The notes: generated by a model from the sequence alone, not told the origin. Shown: positions 27,440-37,665, counted from the first letter of the stretch. The stretch is DNA of 64,000 nt from Desulfovibrio piger (GCF_951793255.1 NZ_OX636706.1:2536001-2600000); one strand, 5' to 3'. Translations and numbers: made by a program.

Positions 27440-28348
27440 CTAGCTCTTGCTGACCAGCTTCGCGGCGCCGCTGTCGGCAGCCTGGGCGATGGCGTCAGCC
27501 AGATGCAGGAAAGCCTGCTTGGCAGGGCAATCCTGTTCAAGATAGACCACGGGCACGCCCCGGTCGGCGGCCACCACGGTGGCCGGATCCAGCGGGATGG
27601 CACCCAGGAAGGGGATGCCGTAATGCTTGGCAAGCTCTTCACCGCCGCCCTTCTTGAACAGGTCGATCTCCTGGTGGCAGTGGGGGCAGACAAGGCCGCT
27701 CATGTTTTCCACCACGCCCAGGACCTTGCCTTCGGCGACCTGCAGGAAGTTGACGGCCTTGCGCACGTCGGCCAGGGAGATCTCCTGCGGGGTGGTCACC
27801 GTGACGCTCTGGGCGTCGGTGATGGTCTTGAGGATGGTCATGTGTTCGTCACCGGTTCCTGGAGGGGAGTCGATGAGCAGGAAATCCAGCGGGCCCCAGG
27901 CCACGTCGGAGAGGAACTGGCGGATGGCAGCCGTCTTTTTGGGGCCGCGCCACAGGATGGCCTGGTCACGATCCTGCAGGAAGGAATCCATGGAAATGAC
28001 TGCCAGGTTCTCATTGTACATGGCAGGGATGAGTTCGTTTTTCTCATTCATTTCGATGGTAGCCTTCAGACCCAGCAGGTTGGGCACGCTGGGGCCGTGC
28101 ATGTCCACGTCCAGGATGCCGACCTTGAAGCCGCGATGGGCCAGGGCCGCGGCGGTATTGACGGTGACGGAGCTTTTACCCACGCCACCCTTGCCGCTCA
28201 TGACAAAGATCTTGTGCCGGATGTGGGCCAGGCGGTCGGCAATGATCTGGTCTTGCCGGGCCATGGCCGATTCCATGCAACCGGCGCCGCCGGGGTTGCC
28301 CTTGGAAGAGCAGCCCGACGCAGAGGAACAGGAAGAACAGGAAGACAT
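27440..28348 (-). CDS. mrp: Mrp/NBP35-type ATPase (Fe-S cluster carrier)
   Basis: 302 residues. A cysteine-rich N-terminus (MSSCSSCSSASGC and a later GCMESAMARQ), then the deviant Walker A MSGKGGVGKSSVT, GILDVDMHGPSVP and IDSPPGTGDEH, and a CxxC near VCPHCHQEID that binds the transferred cluster. The family delivers Fe-S clusters to apo-proteins. AAAGGAG precedes the start at 28348. Confidence 0.93.
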   Translation of the reverse strand: MSSCSSCSSASGCSSKGNPGGAGCMESAMARQDQIIADRLAHIRHKIFVMSGKGGVGKSSVTVNTAAALAHRGFKVGILDVDMHGPSVPNLLGLKATIEMNEKNELIPAMYNENLAVISMDSFLQDRDQAILWRGPKKTAAIRQFLSDVAWGPLDFLLIDSPPGTGDEHMTILKTITDAQSVTVTTPQEISLADVRKAVNFLQVAEGKVLGVVENMSGLVCPHCHQEIDLFKKGGGEELAKHYGIPFLGAIPLDPATVVAADRGVPVVYLEQDCPAKQAFLHLADAIAQAADSGAAKLVSKS

Positions 28349-28383
28349 GATATCTCCTTTACAGGGTATGACAACAGGCAGGC

Positions 28384-29040
28384 TTACCAACCATGGTCGC
28401 CCACCAGATCCACGAAGACGGCAGGGCCCAGGTCCTCGCTGCAAAGCCGTCCCTGACGGCGCATGATGCGCATCAGGCGTTGCGTGCGGGGCCGTGCCCC
28501 CACCGGGATCAGCATGATGCCGTCCACGGCAAGCTGCTCCAGCAGGGGGCGGGGGATCTGGGGACCTCCGGCAGTGACGATGATGCGGTCGAACGGGGCG
28601 GCGGCAGGCATGCCCAGCGTTCCATCGCTTCGTTGCATGTGAATAGCGCGAAGATCGAGCTGCTGCAAGAGGGCCCGGGCCGATTGGTACAGCTCTTTGA
28701 GGCGCTCCACGGTATAGACCGTGTAGCCCATGGCGGCCAGCACCGCCGCCTGGTAACCGGAACCGGTGCCGACCTCCAGCACGCGCATGCCGGGCGAGGT
28801 CTCCAGCATCTGGGACATGAGGGCCACCGTGGACGGCTGGGAGATGGTCTGTCCGTAGCCGATGGGCAGCGGACAATCCTCATAGGCCCGCGAACGCAGT
28901 CCCTCGGGCACGAAAAGATGCCGGGGGACCCGCGACATGGCATCAAGGACGCGTCCGTCCGTTATGCCCCTGGCGGCCAGCTCCCGAACCATGCGCAGAC
29001 GCAGGCGTCTGGGATCTATCGCGGTACCTCTTGCCATCAT
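28384..29040 (-). CDS. pcm: Protein-L-isoaspartate O-methyltransferase
   Basis: A 218-residue SAM-dependent repair methyltransferase: [23 protein letters not shown] (substrate loop), [19 protein letters not shown] (SAM motif I) and [18 protein letters not shown]. The start at 29040 (or the adjacent ATG 29037) is preferred over 29097. It precedes mrp by 35 nt. Confidence 0.92.
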   Translation of the reverse strand: MMARGTAIDPRRLRLRMVRELAARGITDGRVLDAMSRVPRHLFVPEGLRSRAYEDCPLPIGYGQTISQPSTVALMSQMLETSPGMRVLEVGTGSGYQAAVLAAMGYTVYTVERLKELYQSARALLQQLDLRAIHMQRSDGTLGMPAAAPFDRIIVTAGGPQIPRPLLEQLAVDGIMLIPVGARPRTQRLMRIMRRQGRLCSEDLGPAVFVDLVGDHGW

Positions 29041-29177
29041 GCTCGTTTTGTCCTTTGCGTATGGCGAAGAAAGAACAAATTTTCCCCCCCAAGTCAAATG
29101 CCGTCAAAGCGGGGGCTATTCCTTGAAAACTCCCCTGAAACGTGCAACACTCCCACTTGTATGAGAAAGGAGTCTCC

Positions 29178-30494
29178 ATGCGCAAAAAAAATTTCTTTTC
29201 CACTATCCTGAGCCTGCTCATCCTGATCGCGCTGATTGCCTGTGGGTACATCTTTTTCAAGGATATGGACGGTCCGTCCATCGCCATCGTGCCCGATACC
29301 GGACGGGTCTCTCCCCACACGCCCCTGCAGATAACGCTGGCGGACCCTTCGAACATCCGCTCCATCTCCGTGGGAGTGCGCCGCAACAATGTGGTCACCC
29401 CCATTTTCCAGCGGCATTTCGAAGAATACCTGCCCCAGCGTACTGTCGAGGTCTCGCTGAAGAATGCCGGCCTGCGTGAAGGGGCCTTCGAGCTGGAGAT
29501 CAAGGCGACGGACGCCTCCCTGGCCGGCTTTGGTCAGGGCAATACCCGCACGGAAGTGCTGGCCATGCGTCTGGATACCCAGCCGCCGCGGATCTCCGTG
29601 AAGACCCTGCCGCCCAGCGTGCGCCGCGGCGGTGCCGCCGCCATCCGCTATACCATCGACGAAGAAGTCACCCAGAGCGGTGTGCTGGTGGCGGGGTATT
29701 TCGTCCCCGGCTTCCTGCAGAAGGACGGCAGCTACATCTGCTTCTTCCCCTTCCCCTACACCATGACCGCCGTGGAATATAAAAACGCCGTGGAGCTGAC
29801 CGCCACGGACATGGCCGGCAACGTGACCCGCAGCCGTCTGGGCCTGCTGGCCTACGAACGCAACTTCAAAAGCGATACCATCAACATCTCGGACAACTTC
29901 CTGGCCAGCGTCAACAGCAAGCTGGGTTATCTGGCCCCCAACGCCGCCAATCAGCTGGAAGGATACCTTTATATCAACAACCAGGTCCGCGCGGCCAACG
30001 TCGAGACCTTGCGTGCCCTGCGCAAGGACACCGCAGCGGCCATGCTCTGGGACGGGATGTTCCAGCGCCTGCCCCGCTCCGCGGCCCGTGCCGGTTTTGG
30101 TGATCACCGCTACTTCACCTACCAGGGCAAGCAGGTGGGCGAATCCTACCATCTGGGTTTTGACTTGGCCTCGGTCCGCAATGCCGAAGTCCCCGCAGCC
30201 AATAACGGCCGCGTGGTCTTCACCGGTGAGCTCGGCATTTACGGCAACCTCGTCGTCATCGACCACGGCCTGGGACTCATGTCCCTCTACTCCCATCTGA
30301 GCGAGATCCACGTCAAGGTGGGCGATGTGGTCCAGAAAGGCGCCATCATCGCCAAGACGGGGAGCACCGGTCTGGCCTTCGGCGATCACCTGCACTTCGG
30401 CATACTGGTCGGTGGCGTGGAAGTCACCCCGCTGGAGTGGCTGGATCCCAAGTGGATCAAGGACAACATCACCGGACGCCTGAACGCCCAGTAA
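29178..30494 (+). CDS. Membrane-anchored M23 (LytM) peptidase
   Basis: 438 residues. An N-terminal membrane helix (about 7-25) is followed by beta-rich regions and a C-terminal LytM domain from about residue 320 with YHLGFDLAS and GDHLHFGI (HxxxD and HxH zinc ligands). Such enzymes cut peptidoglycan cross-links or activate amidases. AAAGGAG lies 5 nt before the ATG. No operon partner; a strong terminator follows. Confidence 0.9.
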   Translation: MRKKNFFSTILSLLILIALIACGYIFFKDMDGPSIAIVPDTGRVSPHTPLQITLADPSNIRSISVGVRRNNVVTPIFQRHFEEYLPQRTVEVSLKNAGLREGAFELEIKATDASLAGFGQGNTRTEVLAMRLDTQPPRISVKTLPPSVRRGGAAAIRYTIDEEVTQSGVLVAGYFVPGFLQKDGSYICFFPFPYTMTAVEYKNAVELTATDMAGNVTRSRLGLLAYERNFKSDTINISDNFLASVNSKLGYLAPNAANQLEGYLYINNQVRAANVETLRALRKDTAAAMLWDGMFQRLPRSAARAGFGDHRYFTYQGKQVGESYHLGFDLASVRNAEVPAANNGRVVFTGELGIYGNLVVIDHGLGLMSLYSHLSEIHVKVGDVVQKGAIIAKTGSTGLAFGDHLHFGILVGGVEVTPLEWLDPKWIKDNITGRLNAQ

Positions 30495-30503
30495 GGCCCG
30501 CAA

Positions 30504-30531
30504 AGCCATCCCGCAAGGGATGGCTTTTTTT
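30504..30531 (+). terminator. Intrinsic terminator of M23 peptidase gene
   Basis: AGCCATCCC-gcaa-GGGATGGCT followed by a T7 run. Confidence 0.92.
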
Positions 30532-30640
30532 ATGCCTGCATGGATTCGACCTGTCTGGGCACACCAGAAATCTCTTGTCTTATGAAATATTTTATGCAAT
30601 AAGAATTGCCGCTTTTTCTCATTTATCCACAGGAGATTCC

Positions 30641-31057
30641 ATGGAACGTACTTTTTGCATCATCAAACCCGATGCCGTTGCCCGTAACCTGCAGGGTGAG
30701 ATCCTTGCCATGATCCAGGGCGCCGGTCTGCGCGTGGTGGCCATGAAGCAGATCCGCATGACCCGCCAGCAGGCCGAAGGCTTTTATGCCGTGCACAAGG
30801 AACGGCCTTTCTTTGCCAGCCTGACGGAATACATGAGCTCCGGCCCTGTGGTTTGCGCCATCCTTGAAGGCGACAAGGCCATCTCCCGCTATCGGGAACT
30901 GATGGGCGCCACCAATCCTGCCAATGCCGCAGAAGGCACCATCCGCAAAAAATACGCCGAAAGCATCGAAGCCAACTCCGTGCACGGCTCTGACGCGCCG
31001 GAAACTGCCGCTTACGAAATGGCCTACTTCTTCAATGCCCTGGAGATCACCGGCTAG
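30641..31057 (+). CDS. ndk: Nucleoside diphosphate kinase
   Basis: 138 residues; [14 protein letters not shown] at the start and the phosphorylated His115 in [10 protein letters not shown]. Exchanges gamma-phosphate between NTPs and NDPs. AGGAG lies 7 nt upstream of the ATG. Confidence 0.96.
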   Translation: MERTFCIIKPDAVARNLQGEILAMIQGAGLRVVAMKQIRMTRQQAEGFYAVHKERPFFASLTEYMSSGPVVCAILEGDKAISRYRELMGATNPANAAEGTIRKKYAESIEANSVHGSDAPETAAYEMAYFFNALEITG

Positions 31058-31077
31058 GCATCTTCATTTGCCGCCCG

Positions 31078-31110
31078 GCCCCCGGTCCTCGGCGGATCGG
31101 GGGCTTTTTT
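31078..31110 (+). terminator. Intrinsic terminator of ndk
   Basis: GCCCCCG (31078-31084) with CGGGGGC (31098-31104), then T6. Confidence 0.85.
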
Positions 31111-31203
31111 GTTTTTCTCCCCTGCCCCCGGCTTGCGGGCCGCCGGTGCCTCGGCTATTGAAAACAGGCGCATCTTGGCTGCAAAATTTTTTTTGGAGGG
31201 ACT

Positions 31204-31935
31204 ATGCCCGTTGCCATCATCACCGGCGGAGCCGCCGGTATAGGACGTCACCTGTGCGCAGGATTTGCCCGCGAGGGGTATGTGGTCGCCGCTCTGGACA
31301 TCCAGCCCATGAGCAGCCCCCACCCGGACATCCACTGTTTTCCCTGTGACCTGCGCGATGAAGCCGCCATCACCTCTGTTTTTCATACCATCGCCCAGAC
31401 GCTCGGCACTCCTCGCGTCCTCATCAACAACGGGGCCGTCAGCCGTTTCCGGAAGCCCTTCCCCCTCCTGGAAGCCAAGGAATTCGATGACGTCCTGGGG
31501 ACCAACCTGCGCGGCGCGTTCCTCTGCTGCCGGGAATTCGTCCGTCTTTGCCGGGGAACGGGCTATGGACGCATCATCAACATCGCCTCCACCCGTTACC
31601 AGCAGAACGAATGCGGCTGGGAAGCCTACGGCGCCTCCAAGGGCGGGCTTGTCTCCCTGACCGCCAGCCTGTGCGTGTCGCTGCACGGCACGGGCATCAC
31701 CGTCAATGCGGTCAGCCCGGGATGGATACAGGTGGACGACTACGAGAGCCTGAGCCCCTGCGACCACAGCCAGCATCCGTCGGGACGTGTGGGAAAACCG
31801 GAAGACGTCTGCAATGCCTGCCTGTTCCTGGCCGGGGAGGAGAACGGCTTCGTCAACGGCGTCAATCTGCCGGTGGACGGCGGCATGACCAGGCGCATGA
31901 TCTATCCCGAGACCGATCCCCTTTGGACGGAATAG
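31204..31935 (+). CDS. Short-chain dehydrogenase/reductase
   Basis: 243 residues. TGGAAGIGRHL is the cofactor-binding TGxxxGxG; INNGAVS, IASTRYQQNECGWEAYGASKGG (catalytic Ser/Thr, Tyr, Lys) and VSPGWI complete the classical SDR set. The Asp in LDIQP after strand 2 suggests NAD preference. Substrate unknown. GGAGG precedes the ATG. Confidence 0.9.
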   Translation: MPVAIITGGAAGIGRHLCAGFAREGYVVAALDIQPMSSPHPDIHCFPCDLRDEAAITSVFHTIAQTLGTPRVLINNGAVSRFRKPFPLLEAKEFDDVLGTNLRGAFLCCREFVRLCRGTGYGRIINIASTRYQQNECGWEAYGASKGGLVSLTASLCVSLHGTGITVNAVSPGWIQVDDYESLSPCDHSQHPSGRVGKPEDVCNACLFLAGEENGFVNGVNLPVDGGMTRRMIYPETDPLWTE

Positions 31936-32096
31936 GCGGAAGGGCCTCTTTCTTTTTGACGCCCCTCCTGATATGAGGCCCGGATGACATACGAAAGGGC
32001 ACGCCGTCTGCCCTGCGGCGCCACCGCGGCACGAGTATCGGCCGCGCAAGGCGCGGAACCAGCCTGCCCGACGGCAGGAAGAACAAAGGATATACG

Positions 32097-33239
32097 ATGA
32101 TAGCCGAGAGAGTACGCGGCATCACGCCGTTTCTGGCCATGGAAGTGCTGGAACGCGCCCAGAAGCTCGAACGGGAGGGTGCTTCCATCATCCACCTGGA
32201 ACTGGGCGAACCCGATTTCGATACGCCCGAGTGCATCCGTCAGGCTGCCTTCAAGGCCCTGGACGAAGGGCAGACCCACTACACCCACTCCCTGGGCGAT
32301 GTGGAGCTGCGCGAACATCTGTGCGCCTATTACAAGCGGCGCTATGGTGTCGGCCTGCATCCCGACCAGGTGCTGATCTTCCCCGGTTCTTCCCCGGCCA
32401 TGATGGTCCTTTTCTCCGCCCTGCTCGATCCGGGCGACGAAGTCATCCTCTCCAATCCCGGCTATGCCTGCTATCCCAACTTCGTGCGCTATGCGGGCGG
32501 GGTGCCCGTCTGGACGCTGACCCATGAGGAAGAAGGCTTCCAGTTCCGTCCCGAAGATGTGGCCAAACAGATCTCGCCGCGCACCCGGGCCGTGCTCATC
32601 AACTCCCCCTGCAACCCCACGGGCATCGTGCTGGAGCCGGAGCGCATGCGCGCCCTGGCCGAACTGGGCCCCATGATCGTTTCCGACGAGATCTATCACG
32701 GTCTGACCTACGGGGATGCGGAAGAGCACTCCATCCTGGAGTACACGGACAATGCCGTGGTCATCGGCGGCTTTTCCAAGGCCTATGCCATGACCGGCTG
32801 GCGCCTGGGCTACCTCATCGTGCCCCGTGATCTCGTGCGCCCCATGCAGGCCCTGATGCAGAACTTCTTCCTGTCCACCAATTCTGCGGTGCAAAAAGCC
32901 GGTATCGCGGCCCTGACCTGTGCCGATGAAGACGTGGCCCGCATGCATGCCACCTACGACGAACGCCGCCGCTTCCTGCTGGGCGAGCTGAAGCGCCTGG
33001 GCTTCAACATCCCCGTGGAACCCATGGGAGCGTTCTACATGCTGATCAATGCCCGCCATCTGGGCAGCAGCTCCATGGAACTGGCCTTCGACCTGCTGGA
33101 AAAAGCCCATATCGGCATCACCCCCGGTATCGACTTCGGCAGCCAGACCGAAGGGTTCCTGCGCCTTTCCTACGCCAATTCCATCGACAACCTGGCCGAA
33201 GCCATGCGTCGGCTGGAAGCCTACATCCGCCAGCGCTAG
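32097..33239 (+). CDS. PLP-dependent class I/II aminotransferase
   Basis: 380 residues: LGEPDFDTPE, NSPCNPTG, VSDEIYHGL and the PLP lysine in GGFSKAYAMTGWRLGY. It fits the aspartate/aromatic-like fold type I group; the amino-acid specificity is not readable. AAGGA precedes the start. Its position just before a methionine importer is suggestive only. Confidence 0.92.
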   Translation: MIAERVRGITPFLAMEVLERAQKLEREGASIIHLELGEPDFDTPECIRQAAFKALDEGQTHYTHSLGDVELREHLCAYYKRRYGVGLHPDQVLIFPGSSPAMMVLFSALLDPGDEVILSNPGYACYPNFVRYAGGVPVWTLTHEEEGFQFRPEDVAKQISPRTRAVLINSPCNPTGIVLEPERMRALAELGPMIVSDEIYHGLTYGDAEEHSILEYTDNAVVIGGFSKAYAMTGWRLGYLIVPRDLVRPMQALMQNFFLSTNSAVQKAGIAALTCADEDVARMHATYDERRRFLLGELKRLGFNIPVEPMGAFYMLINARHLGSSSMELAFDLLEKAHIGITPGIDFGSQTEGFLRLSYANSIDNLAEAMRRLEAYIRQR

Positions 33240-33245
33240 CACTTT

Positions 33246-33287
33246 GGAGGAAGCAGGGGAAGGAATATCCTTTCCCCTGCTTCCTCC
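33246..33287 (+). repeat. Long near-perfect hairpin after aminotransferase gene
   Basis: GGAGGAAGCAGGGGAAGGA pairs with the reverse segment ending at 33287 with a single bulged T and a 3-nt loop. It starts 6 nt after the stop codon and has no T-tract. Confidence 0.8.
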
Positions 33288-33324
33288 CTGCACGTCCCGC
33301 TCCTTCCTCTCATGTCGTCACCGT

Positions 33325-33353
33325 GCCGGTCCTGACAGGATACGGCTTTTTTT
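33325..33353 (+). terminator. Terminator or attenuator upstream of metN
   Basis: GCCG-G-TCCT-gac-AGGA-TA-CGGC followed by T7. It either ends the aminotransferase transcript or acts as an attenuator in the metNIQ leader. Confidence 0.65.
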
Positions 33354-33486
33354 CTGCGCCCCGCCCTTCCCCGACTATGGCCCGAAGCCTTGCGCAGCAC
33401 ATTTTTCGGCATCTTTTTTCTTTGCGAGCGGGGGAAGATATGCTAACCTCGAATACCCCCGACAGGGGAATCAAAGGGGAGGCACT

Positions 33487-34491
33487 ATGGCCGAAGCGCC
33501 GATCATCGATATCGTCAATCTGGAAAAACGTTACCGCAGCAAAAATACGGATGTTTTTGCCCTGCAGGGCATCAATCTTGCCATCAACAAAGGAGACATC
33601 TTCGGTGTCATCGGCAAGAGCGGTGCCGGCAAGAGCACGCTCGTCCGCTGCATCAACATGCTGGAACGTCCCACGGGCGGTTCCATCTTTTTTGAAGGCA
33701 AGGACATGTGCCGTCTGTCGGAGAGCGAGCTGCGCGCTGCCCGGCGTTCCATGGGCATGATCTTCCAGCAGTTCAACCTGCTCATGCAGCGTACGGCGCG
33801 CCAGAACGTCTGCTTTCCTCTGGAACTTATCGGCATGGACAAGGTCCAGGCCCGCAAGCGTGCTGAAGAACTGCTGGATCTGGTGGGCCTTGCCAACCGC
33901 ATGGATTCCTATCCTTCGCAGCTCTCCGGCGGCCAGAAGCAGCGCGTGGCCATCGCCCGTGCCCTGGCCACCAACCCGCAGGTGCTGCTCTGCGACGAAG
34001 CCACGTCCGCCCTTGACCCGGCCACCACGGACTCCATCCTGTCCCTCATCAAGGACATCAACAGGGATCTCGGCATCACGGCGGTCATCATCACCCACGA
34101 GATGAGCGTCATCGAAAAGATCTGCAGCCATGTGGCCATCATCCACCGCGGCAAGATCGTGGAGCACGGCGAAGTGGAAGAGGTCTTCTTCCATCCGCGC
34201 ACCGAGGCAGCACGCCGTCTGGTCATGCCCGAGGCCCTGCAGAACCTGCCCCAGGAGAACCTCTACCGCCTGATCTTCAACGGCCGTTCCTCCTTCGAGC
34301 CCGTCATCGCCAATATGGTGCTGGAATGCCACTGCCCCGTGAACATCATGTATGCCGATACCCGCGACATCGGCGGTATCGCCTTTGGCCAGATGGTGTT
34401 GCAGCTGCCCGAATGCCCGGAATCGCGCCGGAGCATCCTGGAATTCGCCAAATCCAGGAACATCCTGCTGGAGGAGATGAAGCATGTTTGA
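33487..34491 (+). CDS. metN: Methionine ABC transporter ATPase MetN
   Basis: 334 residues: Walker A GKSGAGKST, signature LSGGQKQR, Walker B VLLCDEATSALD, and a C-terminal NIL ligand-sensing domain (about 250-334) that gives substrate trans-inhibition. Encoded with metI (8-nt overlap) and metQ. GGGAGG precedes the ATG. Confidence 0.95.
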   Translation: MAEAPIIDIVNLEKRYRSKNTDVFALQGINLAINKGDIFGVIGKSGAGKSTLVRCINMLERPTGGSIFFEGKDMCRLSESELRAARRSMGMIFQQFNLLMQRTARQNVCFPLELIGMDKVQARKRAEELLDLVGLANRMDSYPSQLSGGQKQRVAIARALATNPQVLLCDEATSALDPATTDSILSLIKDINRDLGITAVIITHEMSVIEKICSHVAIIHRGKIVEHGEVEEVFFHPRTEAARRLVMPEALQNLPQENLYRLIFNGRSSFEPVIANMVLECHCPVNIMYADTRDIGGIAFGQMVLQLPECPESRRSILEFAKSRNILLEEMKHV

Positions 34492-35146
34492 TCAGGCCAC
34501 TGTGGAAATGCTCATGGAAGGGGTGGTGGATACCCTGTACATGACCATCGTCTCCACGTTTTTTTCCTATGTCTTCGGCATCGTGATGGCCGTCGTCCTG
34601 GTCATCTGCCGCAAAGACGGCATCCGTCCCAATCCCGTGGTCTACAGCGTGCTGGATGTGGTGGTGAACCTGACCCGTTCCTTCCCCTTCCTGATCCTGA
34701 TGATCGCCGTCATCCCCTTCACCCGCTACATCGTGGGGACCACCATCGGCAACAACGCCACGGTAGTGCCTCTGGTCATCGCCGCGGCGCCCTTCGTGGC
34801 CCGTCTCATCGAGTCCTCCCTGCTGGAAGTGGATAACGGTGTGGTGGAAGCCGCCCAGAGCATGGGGGCCTCCACCTGGCAGATCATCACCAAGGTGCTG
34901 CTGCCCGAGGCCATGCCCTCGCTCATCAACGGCAGTGCCGTGGCGGCCATCACCATCCTGGGCTACTCCGCCATGTCCGGCGCCGTCGGCGGCGGCGGTC
35001 TGGGCAAGCTGGCCATCATGTACGGGTACAACCGCTACCAGACCGACATCATGATCGCCACGGTGATCCTGCTCATCATCATCGTGCAGATCTTCCAGAG
35101 CTTCGGCAACTGGGCCACCCGACGCAGCGACAAACGCGGGTCTTGA
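34484..35146 (+). CDS. metI: Methionine ABC transporter permease MetI
   Basis: 220 residues with five membrane helices and the EAA-like loop EAAQSMGASTWQIITKVLLPEAMP that contacts MetN. The DLxxxxxxY-type N-terminal FDQATVEMLMEGVVDTLYMT fits the family. Confidence 0.95.
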   Translation: MFDQATVEMLMEGVVDTLYMTIVSTFFSYVFGIVMAVVLVICRKDGIRPNPVVYSVLDVVVNLTRSFPFLILMIAVIPFTRYIVGTTIGNNATVVPLVIAAAPFVARLIESSLLEVDNGVVEAAQSMGASTWQIITKVLLPEAMPSLINGSAVAAITILGYSAMSGAVGGGGLGKLAIMYGYNRYQTDIMIATVILLIIIVQIFQSFGNWATRRSDKRGS

Positions 35147-35184
35147 TCCGCTTTTTCTATCACCCTTTCCCCGAGGTTTTTCCC

Positions 35185-35982
35185 ATGAAAAAACTTCTGC
35201 TGACGCTGGCCGCCATGCTGGCCGCCGGTACTCTGGTTTGCCATGCCCAGGCCGCCACCACCGTGAAGGTGGGCGCCTCTCCCACGCCGCACGCCGAGAT
35301 CCTGAATGCTGCCAAAGACATGCTCAAGGCTGAAGGCATCAATCTGGAGATCATCGAATATTCCGACTATGTGCAGCCCAACGTGGCTCTGGACAGCAAG
35401 GATCTGGATGCCAACTACTTCCAGCACAAGCCCTATCTGGACGACTTCAATGCCCAGAAAGGCACCAAGCTGTCCTCCATGGGCGGCGTGCACTATGAGC
35501 CCTTCGGCATCTACGCCGGCAAGTGCAAGAGCCTGAAGGACCTCAAGAAGGGTGCCATCGTGGCCGTGCCCAATGACGCCACCAACGAAGGCCGCGCCTT
35601 CCTGCTCATGCAGGACCAGGGCCTCATCACCCTCAAGGACGGTGTGGGCCTGACCGCCACCGTGCGCGACATCAAGGACAACCCCAAGAAGCTCCGCATC
35701 GAAGAGATCGAAGCCGCCCAGCTGGTGCGCGCCCTGCCTGACGTGGACATCGCCATCATCAACGGCAACTACGCCATCCTCGGCGGCCTGAAGGTGGCCG
35801 ATGCCCTGGCCGTGGAAGCTGCCGACTCCGCCGCTGCCACCACCTACGCCAACATCCTGGCCATCCGCACCGGCGACGAAAAGCGTCCCGAACTGCAGGC
35901 CCTGTACAAGGCCCTGTGCAGCGACAAGATCAAGGAATTCATGAAGACCAAGTACGAAGGCGCCGTGCTGGCCACCCACTAG
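35185..35982 (+). CDS. metQ: Methionine-binding protein MetQ (NlpA family)
   Basis: 265 residues. Signal peptide, probably cut at AQA-A since the LVCH context is not a good lipobox. VGASPTPHAEIL, YVQPNVALDSKDLDANYFQHKPYL and VAVPNDATNEGRA are classical NlpA/MetQ motifs. The start at 35185 has GAGG upstream; the frame extends 5' but into metI. Confidence 0.95.
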   Translation: MKKLLLTLAAMLAAGTLVCHAQAATTVKVGASPTPHAEILNAAKDMLKAEGINLEIIEYSDYVQPNVALDSKDLDANYFQHKPYLDDFNAQKGTKLSSMGGVHYEPFGIYAGKCKSLKDLKKGAIVAVPNDATNEGRAFLLMQDQGLITLKDGVGLTATVRDIKDNPKKLRIEEIEAAQLVRALPDVDIAIINGNYAILGGLKVADALAVEAADSAAATTYANILAIRTGDEKRPELQALYKALCSDKIKEFMKTKYEGAVLATH

Positions 35983-36006
35983 GCTAGGACCGCAACGTCA
36001 TCTGTG

Positions 36007-36032
36007 AAGGCCCCCTCCTTGGGGGCCTTTTT
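36007..36032 (+). terminator. Intrinsic terminator of metNIQ
   Basis: AAGGCCCCC-tcctt-GGGGGCCTT then T-run, 25 nt after metQ. Confidence 0.92.
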
Positions 36033-36277
36033 CATGGCTCCACGTTTCCGTACTGCTGCCCGGGGATATTGCGGACAGGCAAGACGCACCTGCCGCCCCC
36101 CATCAGAGCAACAGCCAGATCTCATCCGTGGATGCTCTTCCTGGCCGGTCTTCAGCGTATACAGGCAGTTCCCGAAGCCCGGCACTTCCGGCCGAAGCGC
36201 GCCCCCTTCCTCTTGAAGCCATCCCCTCTGCCTGCTACCCTTTCCTCTCTACCGTCACTTTTTTCAAAGGAGAGCGC

Positions 36278-37384
36278 ATGCGCCCGGCCCTGCTCCTGCT
36301 GCTGGCTATCCTGCTCCATGTCCAGCCTGTCTCTGCCGCCCGGTCTTTCGTCGACATCTGGGACGATGCCGTCCCGTTGTTGCATGAAGGGGTGGATATC
36401 ATCGCCTCGGGAGAGGACCCCTCCGAACGCAGCTGGGCCGAGGTCCTGACGTTCCGCGATCCCAAATTCCAGCGCATCGTCTCCGAATGCTTCGCCATCC
36501 TCGCGGATTCCCAGGCTCTGGACCTCATCGCCAGCCGGGATGCCGTCCGCGACGAGATTGCCGCAAAGCGCCAGAAGATAGCAGCCCTGCAGCAGGAGCT
36601 CGTTTCCGCCCCCTCTTCACACTGGAACCCGCTCAAGGCCACGCGCAGCAGCCTGCAGGAAGATATCGCCGGACTGCGCAAGGAGATAGCAGATCTGGAA
36701 CACGGTCTGGAGGCGGACAAGGAACGCATCTTTGCCGAGATCTCCGCACGCGGCCTGCCTGTCAGCCGTGAACAGCTGGAGACCATGCTGAGCGCGGCCG
36801 ACGGCAAGGATACCGCCAGCATCATGGCCGTGGCCGAGAACATCAGCGCCATCCAGCGCAGCATAGAAAGCCAGCTGGCGGCCCCGGACGCCTCTGTGGA
36901 GCTGCTCCAGACCTATACGGGCATCTACATGATGTGCAACAAGGTCTATGTCTACGCCCTGCAGCAGATCGACAGCCGCTACCTCGACCGTCTGGGGAAA
37001 ATAAGGAAGGAGGCTGCCCAGCTGCAGGAACATGCCCGCAGCCTGCTCTCCGGGGCCGAGGAGACGGACCGGAAGATCCTGGAAGTGAACATCGCCGCCA
37101 ACCAGAGGACACTGGATGCCGTGGACCTCTACAACCAGTATCTGTCACGCCAGAAAAAACATTTGCAGCAGTTGCTGCAGCGGGCGGAAAAATCCTTCAA
37201 GGTGGCCGTCAATACCTATCGGACCGTCAAGACCAGCAGCGATCTGCTGGGGATGATGCACACGTCGGAAGCGGATTTCTCCCGCATCTTCGCCTTCCAG
37301 CCGCCAGACCTCTCCCTGCTGTATGATGCCCGGCTGCGGCAGGAGTTCGACGACATCACAAGCAGACTGCGGGCAGCGGAATAA
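36278..37384 (+). CDS. Periplasmic coiled-coil protein, unknown function
   Basis: 368 residues with a signal peptide cut after VSA. Two long coiled-coil stretches (RDEIAAKRQKIAALQQEL and LQEDIAGLRKEIADLEHGLEADKE; later GKIRKEAAQLQEHARSLL) make up most of the protein. AAAGGAG precedes the ATG at 36278. I do not recognise a family; a structural or adaptor role in the envelope is a guess. Confidence 0.8.
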   Translation: MRPALLLLLAILLHVQPVSAARSFVDIWDDAVPLLHEGVDIIASGEDPSERSWAEVLTFRDPKFQRIVSECFAILADSQALDLIASRDAVRDEIAAKRQKIAALQQELVSAPSSHWNPLKATRSSLQEDIAGLRKEIADLEHGLEADKERIFAEISARGLPVSREQLETMLSAADGKDTASIMAVAENISAIQRSIESQLAAPDASVELLQTYTGIYMMCNKVYVYALQQIDSRYLDRLGKIRKEAAQLQEHARSLLSGAEETDRKILEVNIAANQRTLDAVDLYNQYLSRQKKHLQQLLQRAEKSFKVAVNTYRTVKTSSDLLGMMHTSEADFSRIFAFQPPDLSLLYDARLRQEFDDITSRLRAAE

Positions 37385-37406
37385 GGCCGGACGCCCCAGA
37401 AACGGC

Positions 37407-37438
37407 AAAAGCTCTCCTCATTCGAGGAGAGCTTTTTT
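37407..37438 (+). terminator. Intrinsic terminator
   Basis: AAAAGCTCTCCTC-attc-GAGGAGAGCTTTT with T6, after the coiled-coil gene. Confidence 0.92.
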
Positions 37439-37634
37439 ATGACAGAGCCTGTCACCGTCCGTCTGCTTCACGTACCGGCAGGGCACATCATGCCGCCTGC
37501 CCCGCTCATCGCAGCGGTGAGGCTGGCAAGGAGCCGCGCAAAAGTCTGCGCTGGCCTCCGCGCCGGATCACCTCCGCCCGGATGGCGGGCTGTCTATTTT
37601 GCGCCTGCGGCACGCAGCAGGTCAAAGCCTGCAA
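37439..37634. other. Gene-free chromosomal stretch before the island
   Basis: About 200 bases with no supported gene or repeat. Together with the next 200 bases (terminator, attL, AT-rich island end) it forms a gene-free run of about 460 bases. Confidence 0.5.
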
Positions 37635-37665
37635 CAAAAAAAGGCTGGTATCACTACCAGCCTTT
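37635..37665 (-). terminator. Displaced terminator of tRNA-Leu
   Basis: AAAGGCTGGTA-tcac-TACCAGCCTTT with T7 in the minus direction. It ends 9 nt from the left copy of the tRNA 3' end. No minus-strand gene now ends here; joining the two att copies would place it 9 nt after the tRNA-Leu CCA end, so it looks like that tRNA's original terminator. Confidence 0.75.

Noticed and set aside
31940..31985. GGGCCTC...GAGGCCC inverted repeat after the SDR gene
   Set aside because: Long loop with the T-run inside; not a convincing terminator.
33240..33486. SAM riboswitch before metNIQ
   Set aside because: No SAM-I or SAM-II consensus segments can be found; only hairpins reported above.
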